A stretch of DNA of 43,675 nucleotides. Origin: Geobacteraceae bacterium (GTDB taxonomy: Bacteria > Desulfobacterota > Desulfuromonadia > Desulfuromonadales > Geopsychrobacteraceae). Location of the stretch: NCBI GenBank assembly GCA_007125165.1, contig SLDV01000111.1, positions 1 through 43,675 on the forward strand, given 5' to 3'. How positions within the stretch are numbered: the stretch's first letter is position 1; every line of letters starts with the position of its first letter. Position numbers and translations under genes: made by a program. Below, one piece after another: positions 26,088-34,772 of this stretch. The notes under the pieces are model-generated. The model worked only from the letters and a program-made list of their open reading frames with translations. It ran no database searches and was not told where the DNA came from.

Positions 26088-26897
26088 TCAATCGGGGGTC
26101 TGACAACCCTGATAATAGTTTTGGATCAGCGGCAGTAATTCCTGGTGGACGCTGGGAAATCCGCAGATCAGCAGGCGATCGCGGTAGGGGGAATAGGGAT
26201 CTCCCTGCTCATTGGTGACGATGCATCCGGTTTCTTCGAGAAACAGCAGCGCTGCGGCCACATCATAGGGCTTCAGATCACTTTCCCAGAACCCCTGCAG
26301 GAAGCCGGTGGCCACATAACACAGGTCGAGGGCCGCTGAACCGAAACGGCGAATACCGCGGCAGCGGTAAAGGATATCTTTGGCGCAGGCAAAAAAAGGG
26401 TCGGCCAGATCGGCAGAGCGGTAGGGGAAGCCGGTGCCGATCAGGGCCTGCTTAAGGGGGAGGGTGATAGCCTTCCGGCAGAGTGAGCCCTGATGAAACA
26501 ATCCCTGACCGCGGATGGCGCTGAAACATTCGCTTGAGGCCGGACGCATAATGATGCCAAGCTCGCACTGCTGATTCTGTTCCAGTGCAATGGAAATGCA
26601 GAACTGATCGAGCCCGCTGAGAAAATTTGTGGTGCCGTCGATGGGATCAATGACCCAGCGCAGGTCAGCACTCCCTTCCTGCCCGGTTTCTTCACCATAG
26701 AAACCGGCCTCGGGCAGCAGGCGGACCAACCCCTCCTTGAGCATCTCTTCTGAGTTCATATCAACAACAGAAACGAATTCCCGCTCCTCTTTTTCGTTGC
26801 CACCACCCGGGCTTAACTGACGAAATTGCTGCAGTTGGTAGCGGCCGACTTCGCGGGAGAGGTTGATGACGGCATTGAGTAGATGGGTATCGGACAT
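26088..26897 (-). CDS. Inositol monophosphatase family protein (SuhB-like)
   Basis: FVSVVDMNSEEMLKEGL...GFYGEETGQEGSADLRWVIDPIDGTTNFLSGLDQFCISIAL; DLCYVATGFLQGFWESDLKPYDVAAALLFLEETGC. Confidence 0.93.
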   Translation of the reverse strand: MSDTHLLNAVINLSREVGRYQLQQFRQLSPGGGNEKEEREFVSVVDMNSEEMLKEGLVRLLPEAGFYGEETGQEGSADLRWVIDPIDGTTNFLSGLDQFCISIALEQNQQCELGIIMRPASSECFSAIRGQGLFHQGSLCRKAITLPLKQALIGTGFPYRSADLADPFFACAKDILYRCRGIRRFGSAALDLCYVATGFLQGFWESDLKPYDVAAALLFLEETGCIVTNEQGDPYSPYRDRLLICGFPSVHQELLPLIQNYYQGCQTPD

Positions 26898-26899
26898 AG

Positions 26900-28030
26900 T
26901 CAGAGCATTTTTCCGCGACTGGAAAAGTAGCGATTATAGGGATTGAAGGTGCGCCGGTACTGACGGATTTCAAGAATGACAATATTGATAATGCTGGCAA
27001 TCGGGACACCGATAATCATTCCCAGAATGCCATAGAGCTTGCCGCCCATTATAATCGCCAGAATCACCCACAGTGGATGCAGGTTGGAGACCTTGGAGAT
27101 CAGGATGGGAATCAGGATCATATTGTCGACAATAATCTGGGCAATCAGGATATAAACACACAGAATCCACCAGAACTGTGCCCCAACGCCCAGGTCGACC
27201 AGAGCGATGGTAATCCCCGGGAGCATGCCGAAGATAGGGCCGACATAGGGTACCAGGTTGGAGACACCGGCAATCACGGCAAGTATCGGTGCGTAGCGGA
27301 TGTCGGTCAAGGCGAGCCCGGCCCATACCACCAGCCCGACAATGATAGCTTCGATAATCCGCCCGCGAATAAAATTGGATAACTGCCAGCTCACGTGGGA
27401 ATAAATGTCGAGCACCATTTCAAAATAACGGTTGGGAGTGAGGGCGATGATGCCACGCATGATGCGGCGACTGTCACGCAGGAAAAAGAAAGAGAACAAG
27501 GGCACAAGAATCAGCAGACTGCCGATGCGCATTGCCGAGCGCGGTGTCTGTATCAGGATAGCGCCGATAAGCGTCTGAGAAAAGTCACGCAGATGGTCGC
27601 CAAGATTGTAATGGGCAATAAAGGGAAAATGCTGCTGAGCCAGCTCCAGTAGCCCGGTCAGATAGACGATGGCAAAGCTGACATAACGGGGCACATCCGC
27701 TTTTAGTGCCTGGATCATGCTGCGCCAGTTGGGTGGTCCGATGAGCAGCAGCAGGAGCACAATGGTGCCGGAAATAAGAAGGTAGATACAAAAGATGGCC
27801 AGGGTACGGTGAATGCCACGATTTTCGATCAGGCGAACCAGAGGCTCAAGCATGAAGGCGACAATCATGGCCAGGAGAATCGGCAGGAACAGCCCGGATG
27901 TGGCGGTTTTCAGCAGGGAGGTAATCGTAGTGGCCGAGGAATAGATGGCAATGCCCGAAGCAATCGCCGTGGTCAGGACCAGATAAAGAACGGCCACCTG
28001 GGCGCGGCTGAGACCCGGTGAATCACTCAT
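26900..28030 (-). CDS. AI-2E/PerM-family transporter
   Basis: MSDSPGLSRAQVAVLYLVLTTAIASGIAIYSS...NLVPYVGPIFGMLPGITIALVDLG...MILIPILISKVSNLHPLWVILAIIMGGKLYGILGMIIGVPIAS. Start 28030 overlaps the upstream stop (ATGAGTGA). Confidence 0.9.
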   Translation of the reverse strand: MSDSPGLSRAQVAVLYLVLTTAIASGIAIYSSATTITSLLKTATSGLFLPILLAMIVAFMLEPLVRLIENRGIHRTLAIFCIYLLISGTIVLLLLLIGPPNWRSMIQALKADVPRYVSFAIVYLTGLLELAQQHFPFIAHYNLGDHLRDFSQTLIGAILIQTPRSAMRIGSLLILVPLFSFFFLRDSRRIMRGIIALTPNRYFEMVLDIYSHVSWQLSNFIRGRIIEAIIVGLVVWAGLALTDIRYAPILAVIAGVSNLVPYVGPIFGMLPGITIALVDLGVGAQFWWILCVYILIAQIIVDNMILIPILISKVSNLHPLWVILAIIMGGKLYGILGMIIGVPIASIINIVILEIRQYRRTFNPYNRYFSSRGKML

Positions 28031-28556
28031 GAGGGCGTCCCTGCGAGATGTTACTGCTGCGTTGCAACATGACAAGTTGTTCACTGCAGTGGAGCAGGCG
28101 ATCGGCAAGCACCCGGTTCAGACCGAAGAGGATTTTTGCAGTCGGTGCCGGATGTCGATGGGTTGCTTCAAGAATGTCAGATCGGAACAGCCCGACCAGT
28201 GATGTCGCTGTTGTCGCCCGGGCCGAGGCAGAACGCGGGCGTGAAGCGGTCAACGCGACCTCGCCGAAAAAATCGCCCGGCTCCAGAAGCGCCAGCTCTT
28301 GCTCCAGACCATCCGTATCAAGAGAAAAAATCTGCACCTGTCCGGAGCGAATGATGTACATCCCGGAACCTACGTCACCAGCCGAGAAGATCATTTCATC
28401 CGCTTCAAAATTGCGGATGTGGACAAGTTTCTCCAGATAAGCAAGCTCCCGCCGGGTCAATTTGTTGAATATTGGTACCTGACTGAGAAAATAGCTGAGA
28501 GTTTGTTTGTCGGCCTGATTGCGGAAAATGTTGTGCCAGAAGGGGTTTGAAGTCAT
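28023..28556 (-). CDS. Cyclic nucleotide-binding domain protein
   Basis: VPIFNKLTRRELAYLEKLVHIRNFEADEMIFSAGDVGSGMYIIRSGQVQIFS...LLEPGDFFGEVALTASRPRSASARATTATSLVGL (CNB fold). Confidence 0.9.
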   Translation of the reverse strand: MTSNPFWHNIFRNQADKQTLSYFLSQVPIFNKLTRRELAYLEKLVHIRNFEADEMIFSAGDVGSGMYIIRSGQVQIFSLDTDGLEQELALLEPGDFFGEVALTASRPRSASARATTATSLVGLFRSDILEATHRHPAPTAKILFGLNRVLADRLLHCSEQLVMLQRSSNISQGRPHE

Positions 28557-28724
28557 GTGCTGTCCCGATAGAGGAATTTTGTCGAGATGAGGGCGGATTA
28601 AATACCAGAACGTCCAGCATGATATAACATTAATGGCAGTGAGTACCAGACAAAATCAACCATACAAAAGGTGTCGTTGCGTCAGGTTACTGATGGCAGA
28701 ATGGTAGTGATAGTGAAAAGCAAA

Positions 28725-28751
28725 GCCCCTTTTCGAGTGGCGAAAAGGGGC
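28725..28751 (-). terminator. Intrinsic terminator-like hairpin downstream of the BFD-like gene
   Basis: GCCCCTTTTCG-agtgg-CGAAAAGGGGC; on the minus strand followed by tttgcttttcac. Confidence 0.7.
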
Positions 28752-28788
28752 CATGATGATTTTTTTCGCAAGAAGCTAAGGCAGGTGG

Positions 28789-28959
28789 CTACTTGTTTTC
28801 TTCAAGCAGCTCCTCAATGTCAGGCACGCAGCCGCCACAGCCGGTACCGGCAGTGGTGGCATCCTGCACTTCTTCAACGCTGGTGAGGTTTTGTTCTTTG
28901 ATGGCTTTGACAATGGTGTCACGATCAACGTTCATGCAGTGGCAAACAGTTTCAGACAT
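28789..28959 (-). CDS. BFD-like [2Fe-2S]-binding domain protein (56 aa)
   Basis: MSETVCHCMNVDRDTIVKAIKEQNLTSVEEVQDATTAGTGCGGCVPDIEELLEENK: CxC...CGGC motif; RBS aaaggagattatcATG. Below the ORF-track size cutoff. Confidence 0.9.
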   Translation of the reverse strand: MSETVCHCMNVDRDTIVKAIKEQNLTSVEEVQDATTAGTGCGGCVPDIEELLEENK

Positions 28960-29057
28960 GATAATCTCCTTTTCGTATTGGTTTACCTGCTGGGACGATT
29001 ATAACGCTTCGACATATATCTTGCCAGATGAAGCGGTTATTTATCACGACAAAAAAT

Positions 29058-29459
29058 TCAAGGATTATTAAACCGGCGCTCTGCAGCACCGATCAGTTGA
29101 AGAGATTTCTCAACCTGGAAGCGAACCAGATGTTTTGGCCCTTTTTCCTGATCTTGCTCCGGAGTCAGGCTTGAGCGAGTCATTTGCTGTGCCAGTTGCG
29201 GGTCGTCCATTTCGCCGATTTTTTTGAGATATAGTCTGGTGCCCTGGTAGCCTGCACCAGTCTCAATGAACAGGTAGGTCGCGTGCGGGTTAGTACATAT
29301 GTTTTTATAGGACAGCCGTTCCCGCATCAGAAACGTCAAGGTACCGTCAGCAAACACCGTTGGTCGGGCATAAATGGCGCTAGTGACCTTTCCCCGGCTG
29401 TCGGCAGTTGATAAGATACCTGTACCCCGAGTATGGGTGAAATAATCGTTGAGGGTCAT
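29058..29459 (-). CDS. Pyridoxamine 5'-phosphate oxidase-family (flavin reductase-like split-barrel) protein
   Basis: MTLNDYFTHTRGTGILSTADSRGKVTSAIYARPTVFADGTLTFLMRERLSYKNICTNPHATYLFIE. Confidence 0.85.
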   Translation of the reverse strand: MTLNDYFTHTRGTGILSTADSRGKVTSAIYARPTVFADGTLTFLMRERLSYKNICTNPHATYLFIETGAGYQGTRLYLKKIGEMDDPQLAQQMTRSSLTPEQDQEKGPKHLVRFQVEKSLQLIGAAERRFNNP

Positions 29460-29623
29460 AACCGGCTCCTTTGATTCATTGCGACTTTGACGGGATATCC
29501 GTTAATTTGTCTACGACAAAAATATAACATACTTGATGGCATGTATAATATGCGTTGTGCGTTTATTTTTTGATGTGCCTGCAGGGTAAGATTTATTTTG
29601 CAATTTAACAGCAGAGCGAGACG

Positions 29624-31462
29624 ATGTTTGCCCCTGATCTGAAAGCCTATCCCCAAACTCCCGGTGTTTACCAGATGCTCGATGTTGACGGTGAAATCCT
29701 CTACATTGGCAAGGCACGTCAACTACGTTCACGCTTACGTTCCTATTTTTCAGCAACAGGTGATGGGCGCCAGCAAATTCCGTTGTTGATGAAAAAGGTT
29801 CAGCGCATCGAAGTGATCCTTACCGACACCGAAAAAGAGGCTCTGCTGCTCGAGAACACTCTGATCAAGGAGCATCGTCCACGCTACAATATCGAATTGC
29901 GTGACGATAAAACCTACGTGTCGGTGCGGATCGATCTGCGCGAGGACTTTCCCATGATGCAGGTCGTGCGTCAGGTCAAAAATGATGGTGCGCACTATTT
30001 CGGCCCCTACTCTTCGGCTGCCGCTATTCGGGAAACATTAAGGCAGATATACCGAATCTTCCCCTTGCGCCACGCATCGGTAGAGCGTTGCCGTCAGCGC
30101 GGCCGTCCCTGTCTTTTTCATCAGATCGGTCAATGTAGTGCTCCTTGCTACGGTAAGATCAGCCGTGGAGATTACCGACGTCTCGTAGAGGGGGTGGTAA
30201 AGCTGCTGGAAGGAAAGGAATCGGAAGTTATCGATTCGTTGCGCCGGCGGATGGCAGCCGCTGCTGCCGCCATGGATTATGAACTGGCGGCAGTGCTGCG
30301 TGATCAGATCCGTCTGATCGAGCAGAGCGTCGAAAAGCAGAAGGTGACTGACCATGGCGGCGGCGACCAGGACGTGATCGGTCTGCACCAGGATGGTGGT
30401 GAGGTTGAGGCCACCCTGCTTTTTGTGCGTAACGGCAAACTGATTGGTCGGCGCAGCTTTCTTCTCGCATGGGTTCTTGATCTGCCGGAATTGTTGAATG
30501 GGTTTCTGCTCGACTTTTATGCCCGGGATGTCATTATTCCCGACCAGTTGATTCTTCCCTTTTATCTCGAAAGTACTGAGGCGCTGGCCGACTGGCTGAC
30601 AGAAAAGCGTGGCAAAAAGGTGCGACTGCTGTGCCCGGAGCGCGGGGAAAAAAGACGTCTGCTCGAACTGGCACAGCGTAATGCCGAAGAATCCTATCGT
30701 CAGCGCGGACAACGCAAGGAGGCGCGAGGAAATCTGCTGACGGAACTGCAGGAGCGCCTGCACCTTCCCCGCTTTCCCCGGCGCATAGAATGTTTTGATA
30801 TTTCCAACGTCCAGGGAGAATTGGCGGTTGGCAGCATGGTGGTGTTTGAGGAGGGTGAGCCGGCCAGGCAGGAATATCGGCGCTATCGCATCAAAACAGT
30901 GGTCGGCGCGGATGATTACGCCTCGTTGCGCGAAGTGTTGTGGCGCCGGCTTGAGCGCGGGCGCGCAGAAAATTGCCTGCCGGATATGATACTCATCGAC
31001 GGCGGCAAGGGGCAGCTTGGTGTCTTGGTGGATGTCATTGACAGCGCCGGACTGACAGGTCAGATCGGGGCAGTCGGTATCGCCAAAAGTCGGGTACTGT
31101 CGAATGTCAAAGGCAAGGTGGTCGAGCGCTCAGAGGAGCGGTTTTTTCTGCCGCGGCGAAAAAATCCGGTGATCTTCCGCCATGGGTCTGCCGCTGCATT
31201 TTTACTTGAGCGATTGCGCGACGAAGCTCACCGTTTTGCCATCAGTTACCATCGCAGGCTACGCAGCAGGCAGGGGCTGCGTTCGAGTCTGGATCAGATC
31301 CCCGGCGTCGGCCCGGCGCGCCGCAAGGCCCTGCTGAAACATTTCGGTAGCCTCAAACGATTGCGCGCGGCGGGGCTGGAAGAGATCGAACAGGTGCCGG
31401 GATTTTCCAGGGCGCTGGCGCAACGCCTTGTCGCCGCGTTGAAAAATCAGCCGGGCCCATAA
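29624..31462 (+). CDS. uvrC: Excinuclease ABC subunit C
   Basis: YPQTPGVYQMLDVDGEILYIGKARQLRSRLRSYF; EVILTDTEKEALLLENTLIKEHRPRYNIELRDDKTYVSVRI; IECFDISNVQGELAVGSMVVF; C-terminal HhH DQIPGVGPARRKALLKHFGSLKRLR. Confidence 0.97.
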   Translation: MFAPDLKAYPQTPGVYQMLDVDGEILYIGKARQLRSRLRSYFSATGDGRQQIPLLMKKVQRIEVILTDTEKEALLLENTLIKEHRPRYNIELRDDKTYVSVRIDLREDFPMMQVVRQVKNDGAHYFGPYSSAAAIRETLRQIYRIFPLRHASVERCRQRGRPCLFHQIGQCSAPCYGKISRGDYRRLVEGVVKLLEGKESEVIDSLRRRMAAAAAAMDYELAAVLRDQIRLIEQSVEKQKVTDHGGGDQDVIGLHQDGGEVEATLLFVRNGKLIGRRSFLLAWVLDLPELLNGFLLDFYARDVIIPDQLILPFYLESTEALADWLTEKRGKKVRLLCPERGEKRRLLELAQRNAEESYRQRGQRKEARGNLLTELQERLHLPRFPRRIECFDISNVQGELAVGSMVVFEEGEPARQEYRRYRIKTVVGADDYASLREVLWRRLERGRAENCLPDMILIDGGKGQLGVLVDVIDSAGLTGQIGAVGIAKSRVLSNVKGKVVERSEERFFLPRRKNPVIFRHGSAAAFLLERLRDEAHRFAISYHRRLRSRQGLRSSLDQIPGVGPARRKALLKHFGSLKRLRAAGLEEIEQVPGFSRALAQRLVAALKNQPGP

Positions 31463-31499
31463 CCCACAACAAATCAACTGTGTGGCCGGCGCAACAAAA

Positions 31500-31528
31500 A
31501 GCCCTCCGCAGTGGGTCTGCAGAGGGCT
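31500..31528. terminator. Intrinsic terminator-like hairpin between convergent uvrC and the lipoprotein gene
   Basis: AGCCCTCcGCAG-tgggt-CTGCaGAGGGCT; minus-strand continuation is TTTTTGTTG. Confidence 0.75.
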
Positions 31529-31559
31529 GGTAGTCTTGAAATTAAAGTGGGGCGACCGG

Positions 31560-32315
31560 TTACTCAGTGCTCACTATGGCATTTTCCATGATCAGGTCGT
31601 AAACATAGCCATGGCCAAAATCCTTGTCTATAGTCAGCTTGCCACTGGCGATTACAATATCACCCACCTTCAGTTGTGTGTTGCTGGTCACGGTGAGGTC
31701 ATGAGTTCCTGCTTCCGGATTGCCTGAGCCGTCCTGCAGGTGGATCCAGTTGGTGCCCATAATTTGCGGGCTGAATTTCACTACTTGTGCGCGAAGGTTG
31801 ATTTCCTGACCGGACAGATCGGCGCGGGCGGCGTAAATTTCTTCAATGCTCATACCGCCTTCCAGCTTGTCGATGTCAGTTACTGCAGTGGGAGCCGTTG
31901 TTCCGACGCCGGAAATGGGGGGATGACCAGCGGGCATCTGTCCTTGTGGTGTTCCCCCGGTAGATGCTGTTGCCGAACTGGCATTAAGGATCGATTCGAC
32001 AAAGTAGACGACATCGAAGTGGCGATCGAGGGTCTGACTGTAATAATTGTGCATGGGCATCCCTTCCGGCACAACAACCAGGTCGCCCACATTTACGTTA
32101 AACTGGGGGGTCGCAGCCCAGATCTGCTCGTTGTCGGTCTCAACCAGAACATAGGTGTAGCCGAGGACGTTCATAGTTTCAACAACGCTGCCGCTGATAT
32201 TGTTGATCGGGGTCTGTGGTGACTGTGTCGGGCTTTGGGTGGTGGAGTTCTGCTGACAACCAACCAGCACTGTTAAGGTAAAAAGTAGTAGCAAATACAG
32301 GATCCGAGTCTTCAA
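31560..32315 (-). CDS. Lipoprotein with OB-fold (NrfJ-like) C-terminal domain and possibly a related N-terminal domain
   Basis: MKTRILYLLLLFTLTVLVGCQQ lipobox; NLRAQVVKFSPQIMGTNWIHLQDGSGNPEAGTHDLTVTSNTQLKVGDIVIASGKLTIDKDFGHGYVYDLIMENA. Confidence 0.8.
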   Translation of the reverse strand: MKTRILYLLLLFTLTVLVGCQQNSTTQSPTQSPQTPINNISGSVVETMNVLGYTYVLVETDNEQIWAATPQFNVNVGDLVVVPEGMPMHNYYSQTLDRHFDVVYFVESILNASSATASTGGTPQGQMPAGHPPISGVGTTAPTAVTDIDKLEGGMSIEEIYAARADLSGQEINLRAQVVKFSPQIMGTNWIHLQDGSGNPEAGTHDLTVTSNTQLKVGDIVIASGKLTIDKDFGHGYVYDLIMENAIVSTE

Positions 32316-32426
32316 GGTAACCTCCGAAGCTAGTGTTTTTCGACTTGGTGCTGAGCTTTGAGTAGTGGCCCGGACGATAGCACAAGGAATAAATTTACAA
32401 CAATAGTTGCGTGAGTTCTGATGAAT

Positions 32427-33929
32427 TTATGTGGTGATGCACAGGTCACGACCGTAAAGATGTGTTGTTTTAAGCAGGCGGTCACGCAGGGGGGTACTCA
32501 AATCACCGCTCTGGTAGCGCCAGGACCAGTTACCGGTAGCTGTCCCCGGGGTATTCATTCGGGCGTCTTCGTCCAGGCCAAGCATGTCCTGCAGGGGAAT
32601 GATGGCCAGCCTGCTGACGCTGGCCAGGGCTGTTTCAACCAGTGTCCAGGCCATTTCCTTGTCGGAGCACCGCAGATATTCTTTTGCGCGGATTTTAACT
32701 CTGTCATCAAGGCGATTCCACCAGCCCAGGGTAGTATTGTTGTCGTGGGTACCGGTGTAGATCACTGAGTTGGGGATGTGATTGTGCGGCAGATAGGGAT
32801 TGTCTGCCCCGGAATCAAATGCAAATTGCAGTATTTTCATACCGGGGAAGCAAAAGTCATCCCTGAGTTTTTCAACATCAGCAGTGATGATGCCGAGATC
32901 TTCAGCAATAATCGGCAGTTCACTATAGCGCTGGGCAAGAAGATCAAAAAGTTCACGACCCGGGGTATCGAGCCAGTGGCCGTTGACCGCTGTCTGGTCC
33001 TGAGCCGGTATGGCCCAGGACGCAACAAATCCACGAAAATGATCGACCCGTAACAGGTCAAACAGGGCAAAATTCCATTCAAAGCGCTGCATCCACCAGG
33101 AGAAATCCTGCGCTCTGGCCTGATCCCAGTGGTACAGAGGGTTGCCCCAGCGTTGTCCGGTGGCGCTGAAATAGTCTGGTGGAACGCCTGCCACCAGCGT
33201 TGGCCGCTGCTGTTCATCAAGATGAAACAGGTCGGGATTTGCCCATACATCGGCAGAGTTTTCCGCGACAAAAATCGGCAGGTCACCAAAAATAAGTACG
33301 TCTTGCTGACGGGCATAGTCCTTGAGAGAAAACCACTGTTCGAAAAAAACGAACTGCAGATACTTGTGCCAGGAAATTTCATCGGCACGGTCAACTCGAC
33401 AGTTTTCAAGGGCTTTTTCATCGCGGCTGCGCAGGGCCTGGGGCCAGTCCTGCCAACCACGGTATTCCTGCTCAGCGCGAATGACCTCGAACAGGCTGTA
33501 ATCATCCAGCCAGCTATTTTGGGTATGGCAGAAGTCGTTATAGCGCTGCCGGCGATCAGAGTTGGTGTGGTGACGAAAGTTGGTCCATGCCTTGCGAAGC
33601 AGGGGGATCTGGGACGTGAAGGCCGAACCAAAATCACAATGGGAGGTTGTCGTAGCAGGTTCGGGCAGATCGTCGGGGTTCAGATCATCCGTGCGGGCGA
33701 GATCGGCAAGGCTGATCAAGAGGGGATTTCCGGCAAAAGCGGAGAAACAACTATAGGGGCAGTTGCCATAACCAGTGGGGTTCAGAGGTAGAATCTGCCA
33801 GACTGTTTGTCCGGCAGAAATGAGAAAATCAATAAAATCACGAGCCTCCTGGCCTAGGGAGCCGGTATGCTGTGGACCCGCAAGGGAGGTTGGGTGCAGT
33901 AAAATGCCGCTGCGGCGCTGCTTCAGCAT
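32427..33929 (-). CDS. malQ: 4-alpha-glucanotransferase
   Basis: RRSGILLHPTSLAGPQHTGSLGQEARDFIDFL...QTVWQILPLNPTGYGNCPYSCFSAFAGNPLLISL...LLRVDHFRGFVASWAIPA...IIAEDLGIITADVEKLRDDFCFPGMKILQFAF...YTGTHDNNTTLGWW. Confidence 0.96.
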   Translation of the reverse strand: MLKQRRSGILLHPTSLAGPQHTGSLGQEARDFIDFLISAGQTVWQILPLNPTGYGNCPYSCFSAFAGNPLLISLADLARTDDLNPDDLPEPATTTSHCDFGSAFTSQIPLLRKAWTNFRHHTNSDRRQRYNDFCHTQNSWLDDYSLFEVIRAEQEYRGWQDWPQALRSRDEKALENCRVDRADEISWHKYLQFVFFEQWFSLKDYARQQDVLIFGDLPIFVAENSADVWANPDLFHLDEQQRPTLVAGVPPDYFSATGQRWGNPLYHWDQARAQDFSWWMQRFEWNFALFDLLRVDHFRGFVASWAIPAQDQTAVNGHWLDTPGRELFDLLAQRYSELPIIAEDLGIITADVEKLRDDFCFPGMKILQFAFDSGADNPYLPHNHIPNSVIYTGTHDNNTTLGWWNRLDDRVKIRAKEYLRCSDKEMAWTLVETALASVSRLAIIPLQDMLGLDEDARMNTPGTATGNWSWRYQSGDLSTPLRDRLLKTTHLYGRDLCITT

Positions 33930-34054
33930 GATGGCTCCTGTCTGTGGATGAAGATTATACTAACCATTGGTAAGCATCTGTCGTCATAAAAAGCTTCATG
34001 GCCTCCTGTTTTCTGGTGTGATCTGTTTTGTGGCCGAGAATCGGTCAGTATGAA

Positions 34055-34648
34055 TCAGGGAGAGATGATCCGTCCGGCTTGATGCTGTATATCGACAATG
34101 TCAAGCATGTTGGTGGCGCGCCCGACCTTTAGCTGGTCTTTCTTGTTATAAAAATCGAGGCACAGTCCGCAACTGGCTATATCCACTCCGCCGGCCTTCA
34201 GTGCTGTGAGGGTATCGAGGACCTCGGACCCTTCAGTGACCAGATGAACGCCGCTGTTGACAAAGAGGATAGCGGCCGGCAGGGGGTCAACCTCCAGTTG
34301 GGTCATAAGAAAATTCTTCAGCAGGACACGACCGAAATCTTCATCGCCGGACCCCATGCGATCACTGCCACAATAGATTACGGTTTCTCCTGCTGGCGTG
34401 CTCTGCTGTGCCGGTAAAACCTGACTTTGTGGGGTCGCTGATGGTGTCAGTTGCATTCGATAACCATCGGCAATCGGTTCAGAGGTGGCCTGATAGCCCA
34501 TTTTCTCGGCCAGTCGAGTGACATTGTCACGGCAGATTTCGTCATCAACCAGTACGTTGAGCTTGTCTGCCGGGCCGGCCAGAATCTGCTTACGGGTTTC
34601 TATTACGGGGTATGGGCAGGCGTGCCCACGGTAGTCAAGTTCCGTCAT
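34055..34648 (-). CDS. yedF: YedF-type sulfurtransferase-like protein linked to selenium metabolism
   Basis: TusA-like MTELDYRGHACPYPVIETRKQI plus DsrE-like C-terminus with VDIASCGLCLDFYNKKDQLKVGRATNMLDIV. ATG at 34648 preceded by caggagcgtttc. Confidence 0.88.
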   Translation of the reverse strand: MTELDYRGHACPYPVIETRKQILAGPADKLNVLVDDEICRDNVTRLAEKMGYQATSEPIADGYRMQLTPSATPQSQVLPAQQSTPAGETVIYCGSDRMGSGDEDFGRVLLKNFLMTQLEVDPLPAAILFVNSGVHLVTEGSEVLDTLTALKAGGVDIASCGLCLDFYNKKDQLKVGRATNMLDIVDIQHQAGRIISP

Positions 34649-34772
34649 GAAACGCTCCTGGCAAATTGGATTGAGGGGAACTGGATACCTGCATTCAGTT
34701 GTTAATAAATTATCACAAATTGAGGGGAAAAAAGAGGGAAATTGAGAAAAATGTCCATTATTTTCGACCGAT

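Noticed and set aside
29460-29623. TTTGTCtacGACAAA and GCATgtataatATGC palindromes upstream of uvrC as a LexA-type SOS box
   Set aside because: Short IRs with a TATAAT-like element, but no convincing -35 spacing or known LexA consensus; insufficient support.
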